Positions 36,281 to 44,804 of a stretch of 64,000 nt of DNA are shown here, piece by piece. The notes under the pieces were generated by a model that saw only the letters and a program-made list of their open reading frames with translations, searched no databases and had not been told where the DNA came from. The stretch is from Gluconobacter cadivus (lineage in GTDB: Bacteria > Pseudomonadota > Alphaproteobacteria > Acetobacterales > Acetobacteraceae). The DNA lies in assembly GCF_015244745.1 (NCBI RefSeq), contig NZ_JABCQI010000007.1, positions 173,042 through 237,041 on the forward strand. The letters are read 5' to 3'. Made by a program: the position numbers and the translations under genes. The first letter of the stretch is position 1; every line of letters starts with the position of its first letter.

Positions 36281-37261
36281 ATGATCCTGTCGATACCGGG
36301 GCCTGAGGCTGTTTTCCGGTGGTGGGTGAGCCGTATGGCGGAGCTCCTGCCTGCCGCCCTGAGGCGGGACCAGCGGCAGGATGTGCGCCTCCCGGTCCGG
36401 CGTGACGGCACCCTCGCGCCCAACAGCCTGTCCCGCCTTCCGCTCCCGGCCTCCCGCAAGAAGAGCCTTCTTTCAGCCCGTCCCGCGCCGGTCTGCCTTG
36501 TCCTGCCTGCCGGTGCCATGCTTGCGCGTGAACTCACTTTGCCCCGCGCAGCCGCCCCCCATGCAGTGCAGACCATCGGCTACGATCTGGACAGACTGAC
36601 CCCGTTCCGCCCCGAAGACGTCGTCTGGACTGTCACGCCAACGGGGAAAGCCTTTCCCCTGCGCAACGGTCAGGTGAGCTTCCGCCTTCTCGTGGCACCC
36701 CGTCGTGCCTTTGAAGCGGCGATGCAGGAACTGGCAGAGCATGCCGTCATCCCGACGCATCTGCGGTGCGAAGGTCTGGAGGGCGCCCTGCCACTCGGCA
36801 CGCCCTCGAAAGTCAAGAAAATCCGGCCTTCCCTGCTCGTCTTGCTGGGTCTTGCCCTGATCGCGGCCCCCTTCATCGGTCAGGAAATCTCGCGACTGCG
36901 GCTCGACCACGCCCTCTCCGCGCTATCCGCAGAAAAACAGCAGGCCGAGGCGCTGCGACGGGACATTGCCGGTTTCACACAGGGGCCGGCCGCCATCCGC
37001 CGGGAAGAACACCGACTGGGATCGTCCCTCCTCGTGTTGCAGACGCTCACGCAGGCCTTGCCGGAAGAGACGTCCCTGACGGAACTGCATCTCCATGAAC
37101 GTCATGTCTCACTGGAAGGGCAGTCCGCACAGGCCACGCAACTGATCGGTATTCTGGAGCATCGCGCCGCGTTTTCGAACGCAGCTTTCTCGGGGCCGAT
37201 CACACGCTCCGAAGACCGTCGGCAGGATCTCTTCACCCTTCATGCTGACGCTCCGGGCTGA
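36281..37261 (+). CDS. gspL: Type II secretion inner membrane protein GspL
   Basis: 326 residues: a short cytoplasmic actin-like part with a PilM-like segment (residues about 60-165), one membrane helix (PSLLVLLGLALIAAPFI near residue 187) and a periplasmic PilN-like ferredoxin fold. Compared with gammaproteobacterial GspL the cytoplasmic domain is short, as seen in alphaproteobacteria. It recruits GspE. It is followed 5 bp later by gspM. The 194-bp gap before it contains no other feature I can support. Confidence 0.8.
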   Translation: MILSIPGPEAVFRWWVSRMAELLPAALRRDQRQDVRLPVRRDGTLAPNSLSRLPLPASRKKSLLSARPAPVCLVLPAGAMLARELTLPRAAAPHAVQTIGYDLDRLTPFRPEDVVWTVTPTGKAFPLRNGQVSFRLLVAPRRAFEAAMQELAEHAVIPTHLRCEGLEGALPLGTPSKVKKIRPSLLVLLGLALIAAPFIGQEISRLRLDHALSALSAEKQQAEALRRDIAGFTQGPAAIRREEHRLGSSLLVLQTLTQALPEETSLTELHLHERHVSLEGQSAQATQLIGILEHRAAFSNAAFSGPITRSEDRRQDLFTLHADAPG

Positions 37262-37266
37262 TCCTG

Positions 37267-37896
37267 ATGTCCGCTTCCGCCTCACCCACAATTTCTTGCC
37301 TTCCCGACGGACGAAAAGGACGCGCCCTCGCCCTCGGCATGACGGTCGTTCTGCTCGTACTGGTCGCCTCTGCCGCCTCCCTTCTGCTGAACCAGTATGC
37401 CGAAGGACAAGCCGATCTGGCCGAACAGCAGGACATCCTCGCCCATACGCAGATCCTCGTGGACACCCTGCCCGATCTTGAAAAACGGGCCCAGACGGCA
37501 TCGCTTCAGGCCCGTGGCAGCACGCTCCTGATCAGTGAAACCTCGCAGGAAACGGCCCTTGCCCGCCTCCAGCAAATCGTGCACGACGCCGCCCTTGAAG
37601 GTCACGCCTTGCCGACGAGCATGGAACCGCTCCCCGTCTCCCGCACCGGAGCGTTCGAGCGGCTCGGCGTGAGGATTTCCCTCACCACATCTTATGCCGT
37701 GCTGGTCCGTCTTCTGGACGCCCTGGACCACAGTACTGCTCCGCGCCTGCTGGTCGATGATCTTCGGATCGACGTATCCGGCAACCCGCAGGCGATTGAC
37801 GAAACGGCTGAAGGGCGCGCCCTGGATGCTTCCTTCACCATCCTCGCATTGCGGGACCCTCGCTCCATCGCGGCGTCCACCGCTCCCCGGCCATGA
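37267..37896 (+). CDS. gspM: Type II secretion inner membrane protein GspM
   Basis: 209 residues: cytoplasmic N-terminus, one membrane helix (ALGMTVVLLVLVASAASLLL, about 22-42), a coiled-coil-like region and a small periplasmic alpha/beta domain. Position between gspL and gspD and a 4-bp overlap with gspD (ATGA) support the call. It partners GspL in the platform. Confidence 0.8.
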   Translation: MSASASPTISCLPDGRKGRALALGMTVVLLVLVASAASLLLNQYAEGQADLAEQQDILAHTQILVDTLPDLEKRAQTASLQARGSTLLISETSQETALARLQQIVHDAALEGHALPTSMEPLPVSRTGAFERLGVRISLTTSYAVLVRLLDALDHSTAPRLLVDDLRIDVSGNPQAIDETAEGRALDASFTILALRDPRSIAASTAPRP

Positions 37897-40241
37897 TCCC
37901 TTTCCGCCGACAGAACAGACTGAGAGACAACGTGCCTGCTTCCCTGTTCCCTGCCATCTCCGGGATGTCCCGCCGTTTCCTCCTCATGACGGCACTTCCG
38001 CCGTTGGCGCTGCTGGCGGGCTGTTCGTCCACGCCACCACACCTGACACCCCTGCCGATCTCGAAACATCTCTACGGTCAGACGGCCACGCCCCGCGTTG
38101 ACGGTCCGGTCGGGAGCATGGAATCCGCTCGGGGCGGCATGCTGAGTTATGGCCGGGCCTCCGGCACTCGCCAGACGGGCGGTGGCGCCTCCGAAAATGG
38201 AATCCTGACCCTCAATTTCGTGGATGCCGATATCCAGTCGGTCACGGACGAAATTCTCGGGCGACTGCTTCAGGCCAACTATCTCGTTGATTCAAACGTC
38301 CATGGCACCATCACCCTGCGTACACCGCATCCGCTGCGTCAGGACCAGCTTCTGCCCGTTTTCCGGACCGCACTCGCGGGCGCCGGTGCGGCGCTGGTCG
38401 AAGAAAACGGCATTTACCGCGTAACCACCCTTGCGGGCACGGCAGGAACCGGCGGCGGAACGGCAGGCAACACGATCGTTCCGCTGCGCTACACTTCGGC
38501 TGAAAGTCTGGTGAAGGCGCTTCAGCCCATCCTCAAGGGTGGGGACCACATCGTTGCGGCCCCGGCGGGAAATGCCGTCGTAATTTCGGGCGATCCCGCC
38601 ACGCGAGCCTCTCTGGAAGAACTGGTCCGGACGTTCGATTCCGATGTGCTGGCCGGACAGTCCTATGCCCTGTTCCCCGCGACCAGCGGAAATGCCAGCG
38701 AAGTCTCGCAGGCCCTTCAGGCTGCTTTGGGCAGCAAAAAGGAACAGGCGCTGGCAGGCCGGATGCAGGTCGTGCCCATGCCGCATATCGAAGCGGTGAT
38801 GGTCATTGCCGCAACCCCCGCCCTTCTGGATCAGGCCCGTCGTGCCTTTTCCGTCATCGAGGCGCAGCGTCGCAGAACCGTTCGGAAATGGAATGTGTTC
38901 TACATCCAGAACAGCCGGGCGAACGACGTAGCCTACGTTCTGCAACAGGCCTTCACCCCCGGCCATGTCACGGCCGTTCCCACGGCAAAAGCCCAGACCT
39001 CCTCTTCGGGTTTCCAGAATTCCTCGTCCGGTTCCGGGAGTTCGGGAAGTTTCGGCAACGGGATGGGCTTCGGGTCTTCCAGTGGCGGAACGTCCCAGCA
39101 GGGCAACCAGCTCTCGGGCTCCGGTCAGAACGGCTCCTCTTCGGACGGCCAGTCCGGCCAGACGCAGACCGCACAGGACGGAATTTCAAATAATCCCCTG
39201 CTCGGGGGTCTAGGTCTGGGCAGTTCGGGCAACAATTCCGAAACGTCGGAAATCCGCATCATTCCCGACACCCAGAACAATGCCGTTCTGGTCTATGGCA
39301 CAGCCAACGAGATGGAAACCGTGGCCTCCATGCTCCGCAAGGTGGACATCATGCCCCTTCAGGTCCGGGTGGATGCCACGGTCGCCGAAGTGACGCTCAA
39401 TGACTCGCTCAATTACGGCACGCAGTTCTTTTTCAAATCGGGCGGAATAAACGGCATTCTCAGCAATGCGTCCCAGTCCCTTGGAAGCGCCAATCTGGTG
39501 TCGTCACAGCTCTCCAGTTCGTTCCCCGGCTTCGTTCTCGGCGGGTCGGGACAGGGGGGCGCACCCTTCGTCATCAACGCACTACAGGCCGTTACGAAAG
39601 TGCGCGTCCTGTCCTCGCCTGAACTGATGGTCGTAGACAACCAGCCCGCCTCCCTCATGGTGGGCGACATGGTGCCATATCTGACTGGCTCAACCACGGG
39701 GGTTCTGACGTCGAATTCCACCATCACGAATTCGATCAACTATCAGCCCACGGGCGTGATCCTTCAGGTCACCCCCCATGTCAGCAACGGCGGGACAGTC
39801 ACGCTCGACATTTCCCAGCAGGTCAGTTCCGTGGCTTCCAACACGACGACAACCGGCAGCGGGTCCATCAACAGCCCAACCTTCTCTCAGCGTCAGGTCA
39901 CGTCGCGCGTGGTCATTGCGGACGGTCAGACGGTCGGACTGGCCGGGCTGATCTCGGACACGTCCAACCGCAATAACAGCGGAATGCCTTGGCTGAAAGA
40001 CATTCCGCTCCTTGGGATGCTGGGGGCAAACCAGACCAACACGCGAAACCGCACGGAGCTCCTGATCCTCATCACGCCCCATATCATCCACAGCCAGAGC
40101 GAAGCCTACGCCCTGACGGAGGATCTGCGCGAACAGCTTCTTCACGCAGCGCTCCTGCCCAGCGAAATGAACGGAATGTCCCCGACCGGCTCGGCAGATC
40201 CGCAGCACCGCATTCTCAAAGCGGTCGGACTACACGACTGA
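37893..40241 (+). CDS. gspD: Type II secretion secretin GspD
   Basis: 782 residues. Lipobox L-L-A-G-C at about residue 51 suggests a lipoprotein secretin. N0 domain from about residue 105 (ILTLNFVDADIQSVTDEILG), then N1-N3 domains, a long Ser/Gly/Gln-rich insertion in N3 (about residues 368-435), and the secretin core with V-P-Y-L-T-G and G-Q-T-V-G-L-A-G-L-I-S-D. It forms the outer-membrane pore. The low-complexity insertion is larger than usual. Confidence 0.93.
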   Translation: MIPFRRQNRLRDNVPASLFPAISGMSRRFLLMTALPPLALLAGCSSTPPHLTPLPISKHLYGQTATPRVDGPVGSMESARGGMLSYGRASGTRQTGGGASENGILTLNFVDADIQSVTDEILGRLLQANYLVDSNVHGTITLRTPHPLRQDQLLPVFRTALAGAGAALVEENGIYRVTTLAGTAGTGGGTAGNTIVPLRYTSAESLVKALQPILKGGDHIVAAPAGNAVVISGDPATRASLEELVRTFDSDVLAGQSYALFPATSGNASEVSQALQAALGSKKEQALAGRMQVVPMPHIEAVMVIAATPALLDQARRAFSVIEAQRRRTVRKWNVFYIQNSRANDVAYVLQQAFTPGHVTAVPTAKAQTSSSGFQNSSSGSGSSGSFGNGMGFGSSSGGTSQQGNQLSGSGQNGSSSDGQSGQTQTAQDGISNNPLLGGLGLGSSGNNSETSEIRIIPDTQNNAVLVYGTANEMETVASMLRKVDIMPLQVRVDATVAEVTLNDSLNYGTQFFFKSGGINGILSNASQSLGSANLVSSQLSSSFPGFVLGGSGQGGAPFVINALQAVTKVRVLSSPELMVVDNQPASLMVGDMVPYLTGSTTGVLTSNSTITNSINYQPTGVILQVTPHVSNGGTVTLDISQQVSSVASNTTTTGSGSINSPTFSQRQVTSRVVIADGQTVGLAGLISDTSNRNNSGMPWLKDIPLLGMLGANQTNTRNRTELLILITPHIIHSQSEAYALTEDLREQLLHAALLPSEMNGMSPTGSADPQHRILKAVGLHD

Positions 40242-40242
40242 C

Positions 40243-41100
40243 ATGCCGGCCGGCACTCCATCGCTCCCCTTGCGTCTACGCGGCCCGCTGCGCGGACCGG
40301 AGGCAGGGTTTGCGCTGCTGCTGGTGCTCTGGACGCTCGCATTTCTGGCCCTGATCGGCACGCAGGCCCTGATGCTGGGCCGGGCATCCCTGAACCTCGA
40401 AAGCACGGCACTCTGGAAAGCGCGGCTCCAGACAACGGCAGACGCCGCCATCACGACGGAACTCTACGCCGTCGCCACGGGACGCACGCGCCCAGCGGGT
40501 CAATGGTCTTCCAGCCCTGAGACCACGGAGTTTCAGGTCAGGACGCGCAGTCAGATCCGACGGGACAGGATCAATCCCAACATTGCCAGTCAGCCGCTGA
40601 TGGCGGCGCTCCTGATGACGCAGGGTTTTCCGTCCGATCAGGCCGCCTCTCTGGCAGCCACGCTTCTGGCGTGGCGCAGTGAGGGATTTCATGTGGCGGA
40701 CAAGGCGTCGGCCTGTGTGTCACAGGGCCTGCCGTTTCATGATCTGGATGATCTTTCGGCCGTTCCCGGCATGACACCTTTGCTGCTTGAGGGGCTGGAG
40801 CCGCATCTGTCTTTTGCCCAGCAGGAACTGCCCGATCTCCACACCGGCGATCCATCCGTCCGGCAGGCTCTGCTGAAATCCGGAATTTCAAGTGGCGCGG
40901 ATCAGACGGATCCGAACAGCGAAGGAAACGGTGGCGTTCTTGTTTCCGTGGACGCCTTCGTCTTCCATGGCGCTTTCAGGATGTGGCGTCATGCCGAGGC
41001 CATCATGCTTCCTGATGAACGCCCCATTCCCTGGCGTCTGGTCCGTCTGGAAACCATGACGCCAGACAGCAGTTCCTCAGGGATTGCAGATCATTCCTGA
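40243..41100 (+). CDS. gspK: Type II secretion minor pseudopilin GspK
   Basis: 285 residues; leader ends E-A-G, then F-A-L-L-L-V-L-W-T-L-A-F-L-A-L-I, which lacks the Glu at +5 as is typical of GspK. The large helical insertion contains helix-hairpin-helix-like elements (FHDLDDLSAVPGMTP). It starts 1 bp after the gspD stop. Its last 24 bp overlap the 3' end of the oppositely oriented gspG. Confidence 0.85.
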   Translation: MPAGTPSLPLRLRGPLRGPEAGFALLLVLWTLAFLALIGTQALMLGRASLNLESTALWKARLQTTADAAITTELYAVATGRTRPAGQWSSSPETTEFQVRTRSQIRRDRINPNIASQPLMAALLMTQGFPSDQAASLAATLLAWRSEGFHVADKASACVSQGLPFHDLDDLSAVPGMTPLLLEGLEPHLSFAQQELPDLHTGDPSVRQALLKSGISSGADQTDPNSEGNGGVLVSVDAFVFHGAFRMWRHAEAIMLPDERPIPWRLVRLETMTPDSSSSGIADHS

Positions 41101-41520
41101 CCCGGCCTCGCCCCGGCCGTTCGGTCCATGAGAACAGAGATCATAGTCATGCCCCTCCCGCTCCGAAGGGGCGTGGTAGACATAGGCATGGTTCCACGGA
41201 TCGGCAGGAACAGCGCCGCCCTTCAGATAGGGGCCGTTCCAGTTCTCCACCGATGACGGGCGATGGACCAGCGCGTCCAGACCTTCCTCCGTGGAGGGAT
41301 AATCGCCCGTATCGAGCTTATACATGTCCAGAACCGTACCGATCCGCGCGATCGACTGCTTGACGACGGACTGGCGGGCGCCCCCCAGCTGGCGCAATGC
41401 AGCCGGCGCCACAAGCCCGACCAGCAGGCCCAGAATGGCCAGAACCACAAGAATTTCCAGAAGGGTAAAACCGGCATCGCCGCGATGCTCGGCACGGGAG
41501 ACCTGTCTGGGACATGACAT
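41077..41520 (-). CDS. gspG: Type II secretion major pseudopilin GspG
   Basis: 147 residues: leader ending D-A-G, then F-T-L-L-E-I-L-V-V-L-A-I-L-G-L-L-V-G-L-V-A-P, and the GspG signature M-Y-K-L-D-T-G-D-Y-P-S-T-E-E-G-L-D-A-L and W-N-G-P-Y-L-K. It is separated from the other pseudopilin genes and points toward gspK, sharing 24 bp at the 3' ends. Having its own promoter fits the need for high expression of the shaft subunit. Confidence 0.92.
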   Translation of the reverse strand: MSCPRQVSRAEHRGDAGFTLLEILVVLAILGLLVGLVAPAALRQLGGARQSVVKQSIARIGTVLDMYKLDTGDYPSTEEGLDALVHRPSSVENWNGPYLKGGAVPADPWNHAYVYHAPSEREGHDYDLCSHGPNGRGEAGSGMICNP

Positions 41521-41541
41521 TTTGATGACGTACCTTTTTTA

Positions 41542-41558
41542 ACCGTTCGTCAAACGGT
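41542..41558. promoter_or_regulatory. Palindrome in the gspG / transglycosylase promoter region
   Basis: ACCGTT-CGTCA-AACGGT lies 22 bp upstream of the gspG start and about 100 bp before the T3SS transglycosylase. It could be an operator for gspG. The core CCGTTCGTCAAA recurs at 51871-51882 without the full dyad. Confidence 0.35.
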
Positions 41559-41657
41559 ACTAAAGCCTCGAACCTTCTCTGCCCAGCGCATGACGGGGCT
41601 CACAATGCTGTCTTCATAATTTCTTCATTCGGGACAAAGCATCCCGACAGGTCTGCC

Positions 41658-42077
41658 ATGCCCGCTCCCCTTCTGGCCTGCATGCTCGCAGCCGCCATCC
41701 GGTACGATCTCCCTCCACGGGTCCTGCCCGCCATCTGGGAAGTCGAACGCGGTGCCATCGGCCTCGTGCATCACAATACGAACGGCTCCGACGATCTGGG
41801 GCTGATGCAGATCAACACACAGTGGATCGGCCTCCTTTCCCAGATCACCCGCATGCCCGCTACACAGACGGCTGCGCGTCTTGTCTCGGACGGATGCTTC
41901 AATATCGCCGCTTCGGCTCTTATTCTTCGAAGTTACCTCAACGAGACGCATGGAGACCTTCTTCAGGCCGTGGGAGACTATCATTCCCATACGCCCCAGC
42001 TGAATTCCGCTTATCAGAAGCGGGTGCTCCAGCAGGCCAGACGTCTGTTTGCGGCTGGAAACAGCCCTCAGGAATGA
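41658..42077 (+). CDS. Lytic transglycosylase, T3SS-associated (IpgF-like)
   Basis: 139 residues forming a single SLT domain: catalytic Glu in W-E-V-E-R-G-A near residue 30, D-L-G-L-M-Q-I-N near residue 52, and A-V-G-D-Y-H-S-H near residue 110. No convincing signal peptide except a weak hydrophobic N-terminus. Small enzymes like this open peptidoglycan for secretion machines. It is placed between the type II and type III loci, and the T3SS genes follow in the same direction, so I assign it to the T3SS by context. Confidence 0.78.
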   Translation: MPAPLLACMLAAAIRYDLPPRVLPAIWEVERGAIGLVHHNTNGSDDLGLMQINTQWIGLLSQITRMPATQTAARLVSDGCFNIAASALILRSYLNETHGDLLQAVGDYHSHTPQLNSAYQKRVLQQARRLFAAGNSPQE

Positions 42078-42192
42078 TCTCTGCCCGAACATTCAGGGGT
42101 GGAAACCGCGACACCCCGGTCCTGTCCCTTTGATTGCAATTCAGTGAATATTGACGCGTTTTAACCGGAAATGAGTGTTGGCGGATTTTACG

Positions 42193-42207
42193 TCAGGTTC
42201 CGGTCAG
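42193..42207 (+). promoter_or_regulatory. T3SS operator candidate, copy A
   Basis: TCAGGTTCCGGTCAG, two TCAG half-sites exactly 11 bp apart, followed by ACTGCTC. It lies about 130 bp before the harpin-like gene at 42339. Related elements lie before four other T3SS units (51167, 52596, 61305, 63762). Confidence 0.5.
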
Positions 42208-42338
42208 ACTGCTCAAATATCTCTTTCTTCAGGCCGAAACGACCATGAGATCTGCAACCGCAGCCGATGGGAAGTTCGGGCAAGAGGGTAAGTAATACCT
42301 TTCTCTCTGATCGCAGATTTCCTGATGTGGAGAGCAGT

Positions 42339-43019
42339 ATGTCCACGGTTGACAGTTACAACACAACATTTAGCCCGACGAGCACGGGCGACCTCAACAC
42401 TTCAGCAACCGGCCAGAACCTGAGCACGGAAACGGCACAGGAAATGGAGCAGGCCTTGATCCAGCTCCTGCAGGAAATGGAAGCCAGCGGCAACGCCTCG
42501 GGCACGGGTTCGTCCGACACAGGGTCTTCGACGCCCACACCCGTCGGAAACACGGGCCTGTCCCTGACCGGCAATCTCAGCGACGACATGAAAACGCTGA
42601 AGACGCTCGTCGACATGAATGGCACGAACGGCAACACCCTGCAGCAGTACGCCCAGGCTGTTTCGTCGGAAGCCAGCCAGCAGGGTAACGGCCTCGACTC
42701 TTCCGTTGCGGGCAATATCGGTCGCAGCCTGTCGGATGGTACCTACGACCAGGGCGGCAGCAGCAATGCCATCAAGCAGGCTCTTCAGGGCAACAGCGTC
42801 GATGCGCTGAGCAACAACGTCGACACGATTGCGGACGCCCTGCAGTCCGGCAAGTCCGGCTCGGATGAGTTCAACAACCTTAATGCTCTGGCTCGCGAAG
42901 CCTCGAACGCCGGCAACAACAACCTTGCCGATGTTGCGAAGATGCTCGCCAGCGAAATTCAGTCCGGCACGTTCAACAGCAACTCTGCTGCATCCGAACT
43001 GAAGTCTGCACTGGGGTGA
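42339..43019 (+). CDS. Putative harpin-like T3SS-secreted protein
   Basis: 226 residues from the ATG at 42339, which has GGAG six bases upstream; an upstream ATG at 42267 lacks this. The protein is rich in Ser, Gly, Asn, Thr and Gln, has no cysteine or tryptophan and no signal peptide. An amphipathic helix (ETAQEMEQALIQLLQEMEAS, about residues 29-48) is followed by a Gly/Ser linker, then helical repeats. These are general features of harpins, the heat-stable proteins exported by T3SS. The same helix-then-GTGS layout begins the protein at 61405. I do not recognise a specific family; it could be a translocator accessory or an effector. Confidence 0.5.
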   Translation: MSTVDSYNTTFSPTSTGDLNTSATGQNLSTETAQEMEQALIQLLQEMEASGNASGTGSSDTGSSTPTPVGNTGLSLTGNLSDDMKTLKTLVDMNGTNGNTLQQYAQAVSSEASQQGNGLDSSVAGNIGRSLSDGTYDQGGSSNAIKQALQGNSVDALSNNVDTIADALQSGKSGSDEFNNLNALAREASNAGNNNLADVAKMLASEIQSGTFNSNSAASELKSALG

Positions 43020-43077
43020 CGCCCGGCATTCTGCCCGACGCTTCTTCGGGGCGGCGGGAGAATGCAGAGCGTGTTCA

Positions 43078-43096
43078 GACGTTCGTTACGAACGTC
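43078..43096. promoter_or_regulatory. Perfect inverted repeat before the needle candidate
   Basis: GACGTTCG-TTA-CGAACGTC, an 8-bp perfect dyad about 90 bp upstream of the start at 43186. It may bind a regulator or end the upstream transcript, but no T-run follows. Confidence 0.4.
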
Positions 43097-43185
43097 ACGG
43101 TTTTCGGGAGTTCATGTGAGCTTCCGAATGGCGCTGAGAGAAAACGGCGCTGTTTTTAGTCACTAACAATGTCATGGAGAACAAA

Positions 43186-43374
43186 ATGAGCGGTTCCATC
43201 TCTGCCAGCAGCGACTCAACCATGCAGCAGATCATGCAGGAGTCCGAAGCCATGGAAGACCAGAACCTGCAGAAGCAGGAACAGATGTCTGAAATCTCCA
43301 ACGCCCAGACATTTGCAAACGACTTTGCCCAGACGATGGAAAGCAACGCGAAGTCCGCCTTTACGAAGGACTGA
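43186..43374 (+). CDS. Small helical protein, candidate T3SS needle/pilin (SctF)
   Basis: 62 residues from the ATG at 43186, preferred over 43174 because GGAG is then six bases upstream. It is predicted as nearly all helix, rich in Gln, Ser, Glu and Met, with no cysteine, proline or signal peptide, as in T3SS needle or Hrp-pilin subunits. Position directly before sctD and an 18-bp-stem terminator right after it suggest an abundantly made structural subunit. It lacks the usual P-x-x-P turn of Yersinia-type needles, so identity as SctF is an inference from size and place. Confidence 0.45.
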   Translation: MSGSISASSDSTMQQIMQESEAMEDQNLQKQEQMSEISNAQTFANDFAQTMESNAKSAFTKD

Positions 43375-43391
43375 TTTCCGCATCGTCGGAC

Positions 43392-43432
43392 ATGGCCTGC
43401 ATGCCGGGGACAGACCCCGGCATGCAGGCCAT
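43392..43432 (+). terminator. Strong 18-bp hairpin after the needle candidate
   Basis: Arms 43392-43409 and 43415-43432 pair perfectly over 18 bp around the loop ACAGA, followed by TTTTCCGTTTTT. It separates the small gene from sctD and would sharply reduce read-through while stabilising the short mRNA. Confidence 0.8.
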
Positions 43433-43482
43433 TTTCCGTTTTTACCATCTGGAGGATCCGTCCTCCCAAGCCGGGATGCATC

Positions 43483-44385
43483 ATGCTGGTTGTTCAGAAC
43501 GGATTGCACAGCGATGCCGTCATGACGTTCGGCACAGAGCCTGTCATTATCGGCTCAGGCCCGGATGCGAGCATGGCGCTGCTCGATGACGGCATCGCGG
43601 CACAACATCTTTCGATCAGGCAACAGTCTGGTGATACCTATCTTTTACAGGCTCTTGCACCGGATGTCGTAGTGAATACGGTGGCGCTTCCGCCTGATGA
43701 GAGCACGACCGTCACAGGTCCTGCAACACTCCGGCTTGGTCCCGTCTCGCTTCATCTGGATTCTGATGGCACCATCGCGGCTTCGCTAGGAACGTTTGTC
43801 CCCGAAGCCGAAGATATTCCCAATGCAAAACGGAAAACCAATCCCACACTCATGATTGTCGGGGGAATGGCAACGGTTCTAATGCTCGTCGTGATACAGG
43901 CATTGTCACACTCCGCGACACCCGCGCACAAAACAGCCAGCGCCTCCCCTTCCCGCGCGCCCGATCTGGAAACAGCTTCACTTCAGCAGCCGGTCAGCGA
44001 TGCCGAACTTGGCCGTCTCGTCGTGCAACAACTGACGAAAAACAATCTTCCTGAACTGAAGGTCAGTGTATCTTCCGGCGTCATCATCATCGATGGAAGC
44101 CTCTCGGCTCAGGAGATGAAAACATTCCGGGACGTCGAAAAATGGTTCGATGCATCCTTTGGAACGCAGGCAGTCTGGGTTTCGAACGTCTCAGTTGCGC
44201 CAGAGGCTGCGCCGGTTGATGTGCCCATTCAGGCCGTCTGGAGCGGGAAAAATCCCAATATTGTCGTGCATTCGCAGCGCTATCGGGTTGGCACTGAAAT
44301 TGTCACAGGATTGTCTCTTTCAGAGATACGGAAACATACCGTAATAATGCACAAGGGTTTACGGCCTATTAACTTTAAGTACTGA
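43483..44385 (+). CDS. sctD: T3SS inner membrane ring protein SctD
   Basis: 300 residues: cytoplasmic FHA-like domain (about 1-100, with P-V-I-I-G-S-G-P-D-A-S-M and L-S-I-R-Q-Q-S-G), one membrane helix (TLMIVGGMATVLMLVVIQAL, about 123-142) and a periplasmic part with one clear BON/ring-building fold (about 170-245). Shorter than Yersinia YscD (about 420), so it likely has fewer periplasmic ring modules. With SctJ it forms the inner membrane ring. sctX follows 36 bp downstream. Confidence 0.78.
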   Translation: MLVVQNGLHSDAVMTFGTEPVIIGSGPDASMALLDDGIAAQHLSIRQQSGDTYLLQALAPDVVVNTVALPPDESTTVTGPATLRLGPVSLHLDSDGTIAASLGTFVPEAEDIPNAKRKTNPTLMIVGGMATVLMLVVIQALSHSATPAHKTASASPSRAPDLETASLQQPVSDAELGRLVVQQLTKNNLPELKVSVSSGVIIIDGSLSAQEMKTFRDVEKWFDASFGTQAVWVSNVSVAPEAAPVDVPIQAVWSGKNPNIVVHSQRYRVGTEIVTGLSLSEIRKHTVIMHKGLRPINFKY

Positions 44386-44421
44386 TTTGCCTCACCGGTA
44401 GATCAGCCGGAGACAGTACAG

Positions 44422-44802
44422 ATGGTTCAGAGAGTCTGGTCTGAAGGCACTGTTCGTCTCGACCGCGCTCTGCAGGATCTGTCGCTTCAGCATGACGACA
44501 GTCTGTTGAACGCTGAAGTTGCTGCCCTTCGCCAGACGCTTGCGCCTGAAAACGCACTGTCTGAAACCATCGACCCACCCACCGTCATCGGCGCGGTCTA
44601 TGCCCATATCATGCCGCATCTCCGCAACCCGGCGGTTCTTCTGCCGTCCCGCAGACAGGAACTGCTGCGACGTCTGGAAGAACAGGCCTCCTCACGCTCA
44701 AGCTCGGCTCCTGTCGTTCCCGGGGGCCTGGAAACGCTCAGGCATGAGCTTGCGGCTCTGGAGCAGTTGCTCAAGGTGTCCAACAGTCTGATCGGCGGCT
44801 AG
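44422..44802 (+). CDS. sctX: T3SS protein, probable SctX (YscX-like)
   Basis: 126 residues, soluble. The C-terminal third (R-R-Q-E-L-L-R-R-L-E-E, then ETLRHELAALEQLLKVSNSL) parallels the end of YscX, and size is almost the same as YscX (122). The order X-Y-V is as in Yersinia (yscX-yscY-yscV). YscX is an early substrate needed for export and binds YscY and YscV. Sequence similarity is low, so the call leans on order and size. GGAG precedes the start by nine bases. Confidence 0.55.
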   Translation: MVQRVWSEGTVRLDRALQDLSLQHDDSLLNAEVAALRQTLAPENALSETIDPPTVIGAVYAHIMPHLRNPAVLLPSRRQELLRRLEEQASSRSSSAPVVPGGLETLRHELAALEQLLKVSNSLIGG

Positions 44803-44804
44803 GC

